In this document: positions 21,744 through 33,058 of the stretch, in pieces | How positions within the stretch are numbered: the first letter of the stretch is position 1 | Layout: each line of letters begins with the position of its first letter | Source: Plantago major | Taxonomy: Eukaryota; Streptophyta; Magnoliopsida; Lamiales; Plantaginaceae | Length of the DNA stretch: 64,000 bases | Assembly (NCBI GenBank): GCA_026545765.1 | Contig: CM048844.1 | Coordinates: 69,297,035 to 69,361,034, forward strand | Direction of reading: 5' to 3' | The notes under the pieces: generated by a model | What the model saw: only the letters and a program-made list of their open reading frames with translations | The model's database searches: none | What the model was told of the DNA's origin: nothing | Program-made: the position numbers and the translations under genes

Positions 21744-22000
21744 CTTCCTCTGTCCCGTCCCATGTTACCTACTTTGACTTTTTTCAATCAACAGTGTCTA
21801 ACTTTGACTACGAATTAATTTTAAACAGTAAATGTAAAATGTTCAATTAAATTATATTATAAAACTTTAGTCCTTAAAGTATCATAATATAATTTAATTG
21901 AACATTTTACATTTATCGTTTAAGATTAATTCGTAGTCAAAGTTGAAAACGGTTGACCGAAAAATGTCAAAATGGGTAACATGGAACGGGACGGATGAAG
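21744..22000. mobile_element. Stowaway-type (Tc1/mariner) MITE, 257 bp
   Basis: Ends are CTTCCTCTGTCCC and GGGACGGATGAAG, flanked by TA on both sides. The two halves are almost fully complementary, including an inner TTAATTGAACATTTTACATT and its reverse complement, so the whole element can fold as one hairpin. Confidence 0.9.
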
Positions 22001-22366
22001 TAGTATATTAATATTGGCTACATTTTGTTTGGGCTTTTTTTCGACTTTTTTTCAATTTTTGAATTTTTTTTTCCGATCAAATTTTAGCTAATTTTAACGT
22101 AATAGAGTATCATTAACTTTCTCGCGGATCCGAGTTGATCCATATTTTTATTTTCAGATCCTGGATGGATTTCGTTCATGGGTTGAGTATAAAACCAAAT
22201 CAAACCAGTTTTTCTTTCATTAAACTGTATTCTCAGATCAGAAACAGTTTCTCTCCTCCACTTCAGAAAATGCGAAACCCTAACCTGCTTCAATTTTGTC
22301 GTTTCAATTGTTTAGTTTGAATGGATAGATGTTATGTTTCAAATGAGTATCCATGTGTTTAGTATT

Positions 22367-22403
<37 letters not shown>

Positions 22404-24069
22404 ATGACGTGTTTTAGTAAAATTGTCTATGTTGTTTTGTGTTGCTAGTTAGAGTTTGAATGGTTTAATGTTTTTGTATAAATGGTGGCTTATGTATATG
22501 TAGAAATTGTCTATGTTGTTCTGTGTTGCTTGTTTAATTTTTATTTTTTTGTATAAATTGGCTATGTTTATGTATAAATTTTCAATGTTTCTATGTGATA
22601 CTGGTTTAGTTTGAATAGTTCATTTTTTTGTATAGATGTCTATGTTTATGTAGAAATTGTCTACAGTAGTTTTGTGTTGCTGGTTCCTTGCAAGGAAATT
22701 GGTGATGTTCTATACATAATAACTTATGTTTGATTCAGAATGATTGATGTTTTTGTTGTATGTATTAGGTTTTCGTAAAAAAGGTGGTCAAACAAATAAA
22801 ATGATCAATGACAAAGTTGGAGAGGTTGTGGATGAAGGGGTTGACAAACAAGTCAAGAGTGTGAAGGAGCTATTGAGAATGTAGTAAATATTTTTGAAAT
22901 ATGTTTATAGTTTGTAGGTTGTAAATTTGGATATTTTTTATTATTTTGTATAGTGAAATTTATTGGCTGATGAATGGAATTGGTTTTCATGTCTATTTTT
23001 CTAAATATTGTGTTTTGTTGGATAAATAGGTTGTCATTAATGATTTTATACTAAACATAGATCATTATATGTTAATCATATGAAATCAGATGTAAAATAC
23101 CAATATGCTTGGATGGATACTAGAAAGTCATGATGAGCTTTTTCTTGAAATAAATAGATTGTAAGGTTTTAATGTAAATTGTTTATGTTTGTCTGTTATG
23201 CAGGACTTTTCAATATCTAAGGGACTCTTGCAAAACAGAATTTAAAAAGTAAACTAAACGATCAAACCAATTTAAAGTCATAAAGTGACCCCATATGTAC
23301 TATATAGTACTAGCATTTACGTAACTCACTACATGTGTTAAGGATTTTTATATAAATCAAATTTTTGAAAATATTTAACAATAATAAATAAAAGGAAGAA
23401 ATTTACGCTAATGAGATTCGAACCATGCACCTTCTACTTAAATAATGACCCATATAAGATCAATTTAAATCGAATTATAAACTCAGTAAAACTTTGTGAA
23501 TTATTATACTACTTTAATTATATCATTGAAATGCGAAATCAAAAAATCTACCGTTTTTTCTTCCAAACTCTGTCAGACAGGGAACGAGTCTTCTCTTTTT
23601 ATTTTTTCTGGTACTCACGATGGTCCAGGCGGTAAAACAGAATCATCTTCCATGCCCTTTGCTCCGATCTCTTACTCTCATGCTCTGCCGACATCGGAAC
23701 CAAGAACCAGTTCACCTAAACAATTGAACTTCAACACACTCCTAATTCCACCAAACCAACAAACAACAAACAAATAATATGTTGTAGAGGGCTGGGGACG
23801 ATGAAAAAATGGGGATTATTGGGTTTGGTTTCTAGTTTTTCTAGTGGATTAGAAGTGTTATTTCAGTACAACGTTTTCAATACAAACACATGTAATACAA
23901 TTTTTCTTTTTTCTTTTTCCTTAATATTTCGGATTAATCCGAAAATCCGCGGATTTAATCCGATCCAAAATCCGAAAATCTAAAATATGCTAATCCGAAA
24001 TCCGATCTGAAGACACCGGATCGGATTTTTGGATTGATTTTTCGGTTTCGGTGTTTCTGCACACACCTA
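22001..24069. other. Intergenic region with a weak exon candidate
   Basis: It is AT-rich. A run of 27 T lies at 22373-22399. A possible small exon (22770-22880), preceded by TATTAG and ending in a stop, would encode a Lys-rich peptide; with 22270-22317 it might be a two-exon remnant, but no family was recognised. Repeated AATCCGAAAATCC motifs on both strands at 23925-24045 look like the subterminal part of an unidentified DNA element. Confidence 0.35.
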
Positions 24070-24310
24070 TATCTATTTTTTATTTAGTTTATAACAATAT
24101 AGCAGTGGTCAGTGAACCACATAGTGTGAACGACCTTCCATGTAATTTCAATTTATATAGTGGTCGATGAGTCACATGGGGTTGCATGCATATGTTTGTT
24201 TTGTTATTTAGTTTATAACAATATAGCAGTGGTCGGTGAACCATAATGACCTTCCATGTTATTTCAATTTAGAACTGTGTAGAAGTGGTCGGTGAACCAC
24301 ATAAGTTTAC
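24070..24310. repeat. Direct repeats of about 120 bp
   Basis: TTTAGTTTATAACAATATAG, CAGTGGTC.GTGAACCA and GACCTTCCATGT.ATTTCA recur at about 24083, 24207 and, for the middle part, 24283. They form two and a half diverged tandem units with no coding potential. Confidence 0.7.
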
Positions 24311-24365
24311 ATGTATGTACATTATTGGTTTATTCGTTATCGTGAGTTGTATCTCATAAAATATA

Positions 24366-24540
24366 CTCTCTTCGTCCCAAATTCAACTCTCCACATTCCA
24401 TTTTGGGACGTCCCAATTTCAACTTCTCATCCCTTTATTAAAAAATCTCTCTCCTGCTTTATTCAATCTCTTTCTTGTTTTATTACTATATCTCTTACTT
24501 TATTCATTTTTTTTCATTAAAACTTGTGTCCGTGTGAGTG
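24366..24540. mobile_element. Stowaway-like MITE, one end degraded
   Basis: It begins TA|CTCTCTTCGTCCCAAATTCAA and is similar along its length to the element at 59064-59270. The right end has lost its GGGACGGAGGGAG terminus. The exact right boundary is uncertain. Confidence 0.6.
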
Positions 24541-25270
24541 TGTGGGACACAGCGTGAGAGCTACATCAGGAATCTCCCTTAAACATAACATTTCATCGTC
24601 GACCTAGAAATTATAGGAAAGATACTTCTTCTTTAACTTTCTCCCAAACTACTCGAACATAATATGAACTAGAATATAATTATGTATTGTGCTCAATCCA
24701 ACAATGTGTGCGTGCATAACCACATAATTGACGAACAAGTAACACCAAAAATGTGGAACGAATTCACTAATGACGAAATAACCTAGAATGAGAAAAAGAA
24801 AACGGAGACAAAACATTAAAGAAACAATTAAGAACTCATATAAAACTACAAGTAATAGGATTCAAAAGAATATATTAGCACTTCAACAAAGTATACCAAT
24901 GTTGAGAAATGATCATAAATAAAAATAAAATATGCTAGTAGAATTGCATTAATACATTAAACTAACAAATAAATGTCACTAATTTTATATAAAAAATTAA
25001 ATCCATCTAGTGTATTTAAACTAATATACATACTAGTCAAGTACACAAATATTACACTAACATACACCATATTCAATTTTTATTCAACCATCCTCACATG
25101 CAATAGTGTTAGACTCCTCTCAATATAAGGAAGCTAATCGCATGCCCAATCATGATCAAGCTACTAACAAACAAGTTAGAAGGCAAGTAATCTCACCTTC
25201 CATTCTACATTCTCTTTATAATTCCTTCTCTTGATTATCATTCATTCTTACATAACTATGTATTTTCAAC
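24541..25270. other. AT-rich intergenic DNA, nothing recognised
   Basis: No open frame, repeat family or structural motif stands out in these 730 bases. Confidence 0.5.
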
Positions 25271-25281
25271 ATTTGTTAGGA

Positions 25282-25608
25282 GTTACTTGAAGAAATCTGG
25301 AAGCTACTTAACAAATTGCAAGACTTTCGCCTCATTTTCGTTTACCGGGAAAGCAATCAAGTTGCGTATCTTTTGGCAAACCATGGTGTACGTCTTGGGT
25401 GTAATAGTTTCAGTTCTAGTGAGGATGCTAGTATGAATCTTTTGTATAATTCTCATCTTTTGTCTGAACTTTGGGAAAAAGCTCCTCCTTGGCTCGAAGA
25501 AACTTTAGAGAAGGATAGGTTAAGCAGTTTTAATGTGGAAGGCGAAATCTTGTATTTTGTCGTTGTTAGTAATATAAGTATCTTTACTTTTCAAAAAAAA
25601 AAAAAAAA
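25282..25608 (+). mobile_element. 5'-truncated LINE, 3' end only
   Basis: The plus frame contains the end of a plant LINE RNase H domain (FRLIFVYRESNQVAYLLANHG, 25318-25387) followed by its variable tail. It ends in a 17-base A run at 25592-25608. An 11-bp duplication ATTTGTTAGGA flanks it at 25271-25281 and 25609-25619. Severe 5' truncation with a poly(A) tail and target-site duplication is the normal outcome of target-primed reverse transcription. Confidence 0.9.
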
Positions 25609-25619
25609 ATTTGTTAGGA

Positions 25620-26675
25620 CTTGATCTTTAAACCTCAAATTGAATTGGAGAAGAAACATATATAAAGCTCAATTGAGAAATGAAAGGTGGACTAAAAGTA
25701 TTTTTCTAAAACTAGTTTTTAATCTTGATGCATGCATATTTTCTTGATGAACTCTTGATCATTTCTCCCTTAATTACAAACTAAATTGAATGAGTAATAT
25801 GGACTTAGAATCAATTGGGTAAGTCATTTCATGAATTGCATGTTGATTTTGAAGTAGTAGAAACTCAAATCTTGATAATTCCCAAATCCCGTAAGCAATC
25901 TGCCCTGTTTTTGTAAATGCATAAGAAATATTTTCCTTGGTTTGTTGATGTTGAAAATCTAAATAGACATGTACAACATTATCATGCATCTTTGATATTT
26001 GAAATAAGGTTAAAATGAGATTCAATGAATTAACTAAAATTCGCGAAAGATTCAACATTTGTAATGTTGACAGAACATGGTACTGTTCGTAAAACCCCGA
26101 AAATCCTTCTTTGAAATGATAAAATCGGTCTTAAGCTATGTAAAATGAAGATATACATGAGATCTAGAGATTTACCAACAAGAATAATGATATTTGTAGT
26201 TGTATAAACTATTTTGTAAATATTTTTCCATTATTGCTTACTGCATGAGCAGTCTAGGTAGAAAAAAATAAACTCAAAAGTATGTTATGAATAGACTATG
26301 CAGTAAGCTATCATAAAAAATTAGAAACACCATAATTAAGAACGTTTGACTACTGAATGTATTTTACAATGAAGGACTAGTAAACTGCCCTAATTGGGAT
26401 TTTCTAAATCGAACTTAAATTCGAAGTTCATCATACTAATAATTTCAAGGACTTAACTAAATATTATAGCTCACTTAATACGGGTAAATGAAGTATTTTG
26501 TAAGGTTTTTTACCCTAGGGGTTAACCTTCCTTAAAAGGAAAATGAAATTATACGAGGAGGCGATTCGGATCGCCATATCTCTAAAAACACATTTCCACT
26601 AAGTTTAAGTGTCGTTATAAATTTAAAATGTTATGAAGGAAACAAATTTAAAACAGAAAGAAATAGATATAAAAA
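25620..26675. other. AT-rich intergenic DNA
   Basis: No gene was recognised; the small open frame on the minus strand near 25774-26058 has no family signature. Confidence 0.5.
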
Positions 26676-26826
26676 GAGGTGATTTGAATCGAGGGTTGCA
26701 ACATCATAAAAAAGAGATGAATCAAGTGTAGCAACCTCGTTAAAAAGATATGATTTGACCCGAGGGTTTCAACCTCGTGAAAAAGAGATGAGCCGAGCGT
26801 TGCAACCTCGTGATAAAAAAGAGATA
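26676..26826. repeat. Short tandem repeats, 32-39 bp period
   Basis: Four diverged units carry G(T)TGCAACcTCGT..AAAAAGAGATGA, at about 26694, 26727, 26766 and 26798. Confidence 0.7.
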
Positions 26827-26829
26827 GAT

Positions 26830-27355
26830 TAGGACGGTTGTATGTGCCATTCGAAATGAAGTTCTACAACCCGATAACGCAGTGGGAGCCACCTCTCGAG
26901 TTCGTAGGGGCCACCTCTAGTGGACCGACCCTACATAAGCCACCATTGGACATTTGTAAGTGGCATGCAGAACGAAGTGCTATACATTGGTATATCGCGG
27001 TGGGAACCACCTCTCGAGTCCGTAGGGGTCACCTCTAGAGGACTGATCCATTCCAAACCGGGCAGTTGTAAGTGCCATGCGAAACGAAGTGCAACATCGC
27101 ATATCGCGGTGGGAGCCACCTATCGAGTCCGTAGGGGCCACCTCTAGAGGACTGGCCCACAACGTGTGTAATGATTTAATGAATGATTAAGTTAATGAAA
27201 TTCCACCAAAAGGGAAACTAAATCGAGATGAAAGAGATTCCTTCATACGATAAAAACCTGAAGTCGCTAAGTGCCATGCAAAATAAATTGCTACACCGAC
27301 AATGCGGTGGGAGCCACCTCTCGAGTCTTTAGGTGCCACCTCTAGAGGACTGATG
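26830..27355. repeat. Tandem ~115-bp repeats with paired GCCACCTCT boxes
   Basis: Four units each contain GTGCCATGC..AA.GAAGTGCTA, GCGGTGGGAGCCACCTCTCG and GGGGCCACCTCTAGAGGACTG, at about 26884, 27001, 27109 and 27306. Single units recur at 28820-28903 in the same orientation and at 30138-30205 in the opposite orientation, so the family is dispersed in this locus. The host element is unknown. Confidence 0.8.
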
Positions 27356-28750
27356 AGTCAGTTTTCACCAACAAATCTTGTCTTGTTTACCGTCTTTTTA
27401 TTGTCCTAAGTCTTGTAATTGATTATTTCCGTCGAGTTTCATTACTTGTTCGTGTTTTGTTGCTTTGTAGGTGTTTAGTGCGAACTGCGTTAATTGGAGG
27501 TAAAAATGGTGTGTTTTATGCACTTTTGAGGAAGACGGAGTTCCAAGGCCTTAGACAGGCATCGTGGACGAGTTGGGAGCACAAAATGGTGAAATGGAGC
27601 AAACATGAGCAAGTTGGTGAGCGCCAACTTGGAGTTGGCGCCAAATCGTAGATAGAGGTGTTGGTGCACGACAATTCCTTTACGAAAGGAGTGGCTCCCA
27701 CCAACTTGGTAGTTGGCGTCCGCCAACTACGTTTTCACGTAGTTGTTTGCGGTCGCCAACTCCTTTTCCTAGTTGTGTTGACGAACACCAACTCCTATTT
27801 GGAGTCAAATACTCCTTGTGCATGAAGATTATTGTATTTATAGGACCTCTAGCTTTTATGTTTATGTACTTTTCATTCTTTTAGTATTTTGAGATTTAGA
27901 ACACCATTCTCTTGTAATTCAACTTGGGATTATTGTTCAAGGATCATTATAAAGTATTTCCCATTAATTGAGTTCAAGTTCTTCATTGATTACCTAGGCT
28001 TCCTGACAACTACAGTAACAATTGTATCAACTCAATTACTTTCGTGTTTATCTATCATTATTGTCATTAATGTTTTATGCTATGATTATGATGATGAATT
28101 CCAAATCTATGAGTAGCTAAACACCCCGTTATGGGGTAGTGATTAATCATATGCATGGTAGCTAGGGTTCTTCGTAATCTATGCATATAATTGATATAGG
28201 TTTTATATATTCCACTATCCAGTATATGTGAATTGATGATTGATATTCGTAACCCCAAAATCATCCAAGTAGCTTTCCATTGGTTGAATCGATCTTCGGT
28301 GTTCCTAACCACAAAATCATCTAAGGAAGTTTTCGCTCTATAGGTTGAATCGATCATCAAATCACATTAATAAGTTAGTTTATAGTCCATTTGAGACTTG
28401 ACGCCTCTTTCAATGCTATACGGATGCATTATGTCGTTGCACGAATCACGAACACAAGCCTATTTATCGATTGCATAGATTTTTGAATCCTGCTATCTAG
28501 CATTAGATGAAATCACCACTCCATAATCCTTCTCCATATAATCCAAGTTAATTACGTTCATTCTGTTCTCAATTGCCTGTTTATTTAAATATTCAATTTC
28601 GTTGCCGAAGCACAAAACCCTTTTACTGCTTTCTCACTAATAAACTATTGTTCGTAAACAAGACACAGCTTAGTTAAGTCCTTGAGAGACCGATACTCGG
28701 GGTTAGCTTTCACTGCACTATAGTTTTCGCAATGTTGAGATACTAACTTT
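27356..28750 (+). mobile_element. Athila-like LTR remnant, plus orientation
   Basis: It shows the typical order: a T-rich start, a 'TGTTTAG..AACTGCGTTAATTGG' block, a GC-rich palindrome (GCGCCAACT-TGG-AGTTGGCGC, 27621-27641), TATTTATAGG near 27833, and an ending GAGAGACCGA..TTTTCGCAATGTTGAGA. A decayed 'TTTTGGC' primer-site-like sequence follows at 28757. The same blocks occur reversed at 33059-35800. No coding region is attached. Confidence 0.65.
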
Positions 28751-29401
28751 TGGCTACAAATAATATAAAACTCGATTTGACATATCAAGGACTGATGGTT
28801 ATTGGAATAGTCGCTAAGTACCATGCGGAACAAAGTGCTACACCACACCAATTGGTGTGAGCCACCTCTTGAGTCCGTAGGGGCCACCTCTAGAGGACTG
28901 ATTCCGTCAATAATAAATAATCGAATAATTTGCAAAGACATCACACCACTTTTTCCTTTAAAAGAAATATTTCAGATGAAACGGGCTTTGATGGGATTCT
29001 CGATGAGCCGTCAAATGATGACCAGTGAATGCAATAAGAAGTCTTCCGCTGATGAATAAAGGAGTTATCTTACTTTGATTATCCGGATGGCTAGGATGTA
29101 ATACACTTTAACTCCATCGGATTTGATAATTCGATACTGAAATCTTATGTATCAACTTTAATATGACTTATACGCATCGTATCACCTCTAGAATATCCAG
29201 GATGTTACAGTCCGGGGCCGTGGGTAATTGAAATCGGGACGGAGGGAGTATTATATTTGTAACACACGAGATGTATATCTAGCCCATTTCCCTGAACTGG
29301 ATGACTCTCCCACCCTGGCTGCTTAGAATCGCCTGTCCAGAGAGGTGAACCCGAGGAAGAAGCAGCGAACCTTCGAGTTGGGTAGCGCTATTGACTCTTA
29401 C
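28751..29401. other. Mixed repeat debris
   Basis: It contains one copy of the GCCACCTCT repeat (28820-28903) and a Stowaway right end (GGGACGGAGGGAGTATTA, about 29237-29254). The remainder is unassigned, and no gene was found. Confidence 0.5.
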
Positions 29402-30058
<657 letters not shown>

Positions 30059-31492
30059 GCTGACAAACTTTCACATATCATAACACTCAACAGAACACTT
30101 TCACATATCATGAATATACCAACCGTCATCTCCGGATTCTAGAGGTGGCCCTTACAGATTCAAGAGGTGGCTCCCACCACTCCATACGGTGTAGCACGTA
30201 GTTCCGAATGGTTAGTTCCTTTAAGTACGGAGGCAAACCCACTGCACATCACAGAGAACAACAGTAGTCAGCACTGAGAGCAAGGGTAGTCAACAAGCCA
30301 CATCCAGCCGTTGGTACAACCAAGATGAGTTGAATCAACAACTACAAGCATTAGGTACTCAGATGTGGATTGAATATGAGGCAACATTGCACGTAGCAGT
30401 TACAACACAAAATGATCGGACTGATCTCCTTACCCGCAGGTCGCGTAGCAGCTTGCTACCAATCATATCTGTATATATGAATTGTGTCTTATGTCAATAA
30501 TTGTAGGATAATTTTATATTTAAAATATAGGATAATATTTGAATATTTCTAAAATGTTATTTCTTGTTTGGCTGAATATATAATTAGGTTTATTTGAAAA
30601 TATCTTGCTTACTTCACTTTTGTTCGTGAATTAGTTTTGATTTGATATGCAATATTGTTTATGAAAATAGGGTTCATAAAAAAATTTAAAAAAAAAACAA
30701 ATTTGTAGTTAAAATTCGTTGTTAATTCGTCATAAAAATATCAATGGATTAGGGTATCTCTCTAAGTACCCCACAGAAAAAAAGAAAAATAAAAATAAAA
30801 ATAAAGGCCAAAATCTGTCACTATATTTAGCGACCGACTTCTGTCTGTCGCCAAACTGGTGCCCTGTCTCCTTTGTTAGTTGTCTCTGTCTCGTCTCTAT
30901 ATTCAGGGATGACTAAAGTTTCACGTCACCAACTTTAGTGACTAGACGTTTAGCAACATGCTTTGGATCCGTCGACCGAGCCATTTAGAGACGGGTTTTG
31001 GTTATTTATTTGACGAAAATTTTATAATGTTCCGCACCAACGACTTTATTAGAAGGAACGAAGCAACTCCTCGAAGAGGAGATCTCGCTTGAGCGAAGCA
31101 AGTGTCCTTCAAAGAGGCTCATACCATTAGAACGGTTGCAAGTACTCACAGTCCCTCGAGGATCTGCCATGTATCATCAAGGGAGATGGCCCCTTAAAGC
31201 ATGAAGACTCCTTCTCCGGATCCATGAGGGAAGAAGAACCCTTGGTGCGCCAAGATGTTAGTACAATAGTTCATATTGTCAACCTATAAATATCTTCAAA
31301 GTGTTCATGAATAGGCTGCTTTTATTATCCAACCATACCCATTGTAGGCTGTCTGGAATGATAACTTTTTTTATTTTTTAAAATAGCAATATTACAATCA
31401 TTACATCAATTCAACAAATGTATCATTCAATCTATTGATGTGTCAAATCAAAGTTTTATATTTGTTTAAATAGCCATGAATTAATTCTCAAC
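30059..31492. other. Repeat debris including an inverted GCCACCTCT unit and CACTA-like motifs
   Basis: 30138-30205 is a reversed copy of the unit tandem at 26.9-27.3 kb. 30825-31010 contains degraded motifs (TTAGCGACCGAC, TCTGTCGCC, AGAGACGGGTTTTGG) like a CACTA subterminal region, but no ends were found. No coding domain was recognised. Confidence 0.45.
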
Positions 31493-33053
31493 TGTAAAAC
31501 CCGAGAATTTTATTTTATCTTATTATTTAATTTAAATATCTTTATTCATTTTTTTCTAAAGTAAGTGGGGGAGTGGTTACCTTATTTGGTATATTCTTAA
31601 CCTATTCCTTTATCTCCTCGTGCAACAAAAGAAAAATAGGGTTTTGAGTTTTTGTTTCTCTACCAGCCGTTCTCTTCAAAAAAATAGGGTTTTGAGTTTT
31701 TGTTTCTCTACCAGCCGTTCTCTTCAATTTCGATGTTACCCTCCTGAATGTATCTCTCAATTGGTCAGGATCATTTAAACGTCCTTGTTTTGTCTGATGA
31801 ATACCAATGTCAATACTTGTGGTTAATTATTTTCAATTTCAAGACTTGTCAGTTTGTTGCCATCTTGAAACTAGATCTCTCTTGAATAATCGATCATCAT
31901 CATCCTTTGATTTCTCTCTCCAATTTTCAACTACTTTGGTGACATCACTTTCATCATTGCATCTCTAATTCTAAACTAGCTTAAGTGGGTTGGTTGCTCA
32001 AGTCTTGTTTTGTTGTTTTAACATCATTCCCACGTACTGTAGTAGTGGTAACTTTCCAATTTTATCCGAGGGGACTAGAGTACGGTTCTGCGTCAGCAAT
32101 TTGAGTTCAATTTGCTTAGTAAATTTTCTTCATCTGTTCTTTTAGGTATCGAGTAGACCCGGTCTATTTTGTGTTGGTGATTTCTGAGCAACTGAGTTAG
32201 GTCGTCTGAGTAAGGGGAATTTTCTGACACTTTTGCTTCTATTTACTGTATTATGATATATGTATAGTTTTAATGTTTGACAAATAAATTATGATTATTA
32301 TATCAAAATATGGGACTTGATATAATAGTCTATTCGAAAGGATATGCGACTGCCCAAAAATATGTTTGATGGTGCATGTGATGTGTGAAAATTATGTTTC
32401 TGTACAGGGAGATAAATATTTGTTTTGAGCTCACAGTTTTACCTTTGAATTCTGAGCCCGTCTTTGATGGTGATTACGTCTGGCTTTATGTATGTGTTCC
32501 TTTAGCGGGGAACATTCTGTTATGTTCTATTCTGTGCTGACTTTTGTGCCACTAGACTTATGCTAGTGGCCATAGTGTGACTCTATCTGAGCTTAAAAAT
32601 CTGTTTCGACTGTTCTGTATAATGACTCCATGAACTGTTTTATGGCTATACGTGACTAATATTGTGGAATGTATATATATGTATGTTTACTGATCTGCTT
32701 GATCCAGTAAAAGTGCCAGGAGATTCACCCTTACACATTTTTTTCCAGATGATCTTAGTGTTGGACGAGTTCAGCGAGGTTGCTTGGAAGTTTAGAGTTC
32801 TATCTTTCTTAGGATTCCCTTTTTGTTGAGATGTTGACTCTGTAGATTGTTTTGACTCTGTACGAGTGGTCCGACATTTGAGACAATTGTTATTGTTCCG
32901 TTTGGATATTAAAGTATCTGATTTATTACCTTTTTATGCTCTACCACTATTTTAAACTGCTTTGTAAATAAAATTGAGGCTTCGTCTTGGTGTGAGCCCA
33001 TCTCACGATAGACGGCCGGTCGCACCAAAGTATTTTGGTTTTGGGGTATGACA
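31493..33053 (+). mobile_element. Solo LTR, 1561 bp, TSD TCAAC (probable chromovirus)
   Basis: It begins TGTAAAACCCGAGAATTTTA and ends GGTTTTGGGGTATGACA, flanked by TCAAC at 31488-31492 and 33054-33058. There is no internal domain between the two duplications, so it is a solo LTR left by recombination between a pair. The ends resemble plant Tekay/Del-type LTRs; that lineage call is inferred. Confidence 0.88.
31632..31727. repeat. 48-bp tandem duplication inside the solo LTR
   Basis: AAAAATAGGGTTTTGAGTTT...CCAGCCGTTCTCTTCA occurs twice in succession with no visible mismatch except the length of the A run. It is therefore recent. Confidence 0.9.
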
Positions 33054-33058
33054 TCAAC

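Noticed and set aside
22270-22880. Two-exon host gene encoding a Lys-rich peptide
   Set aside because: Weak splice sites, no recognised family and surrounding AT-rich DNA make it too uncertain to call as a gene.
23400-23460. Possible SINE from a minus-strand B-box-like GGTTCGAATCTC at about 23411
   Set aside because: No A box at the expected distance and no tail or target duplication were seen.
30660-31040. Second CACTA element
   Set aside because: Motifs like TTAGCGACCGAC are present but no CACTA termini or target duplication could be found; kept only as a note.
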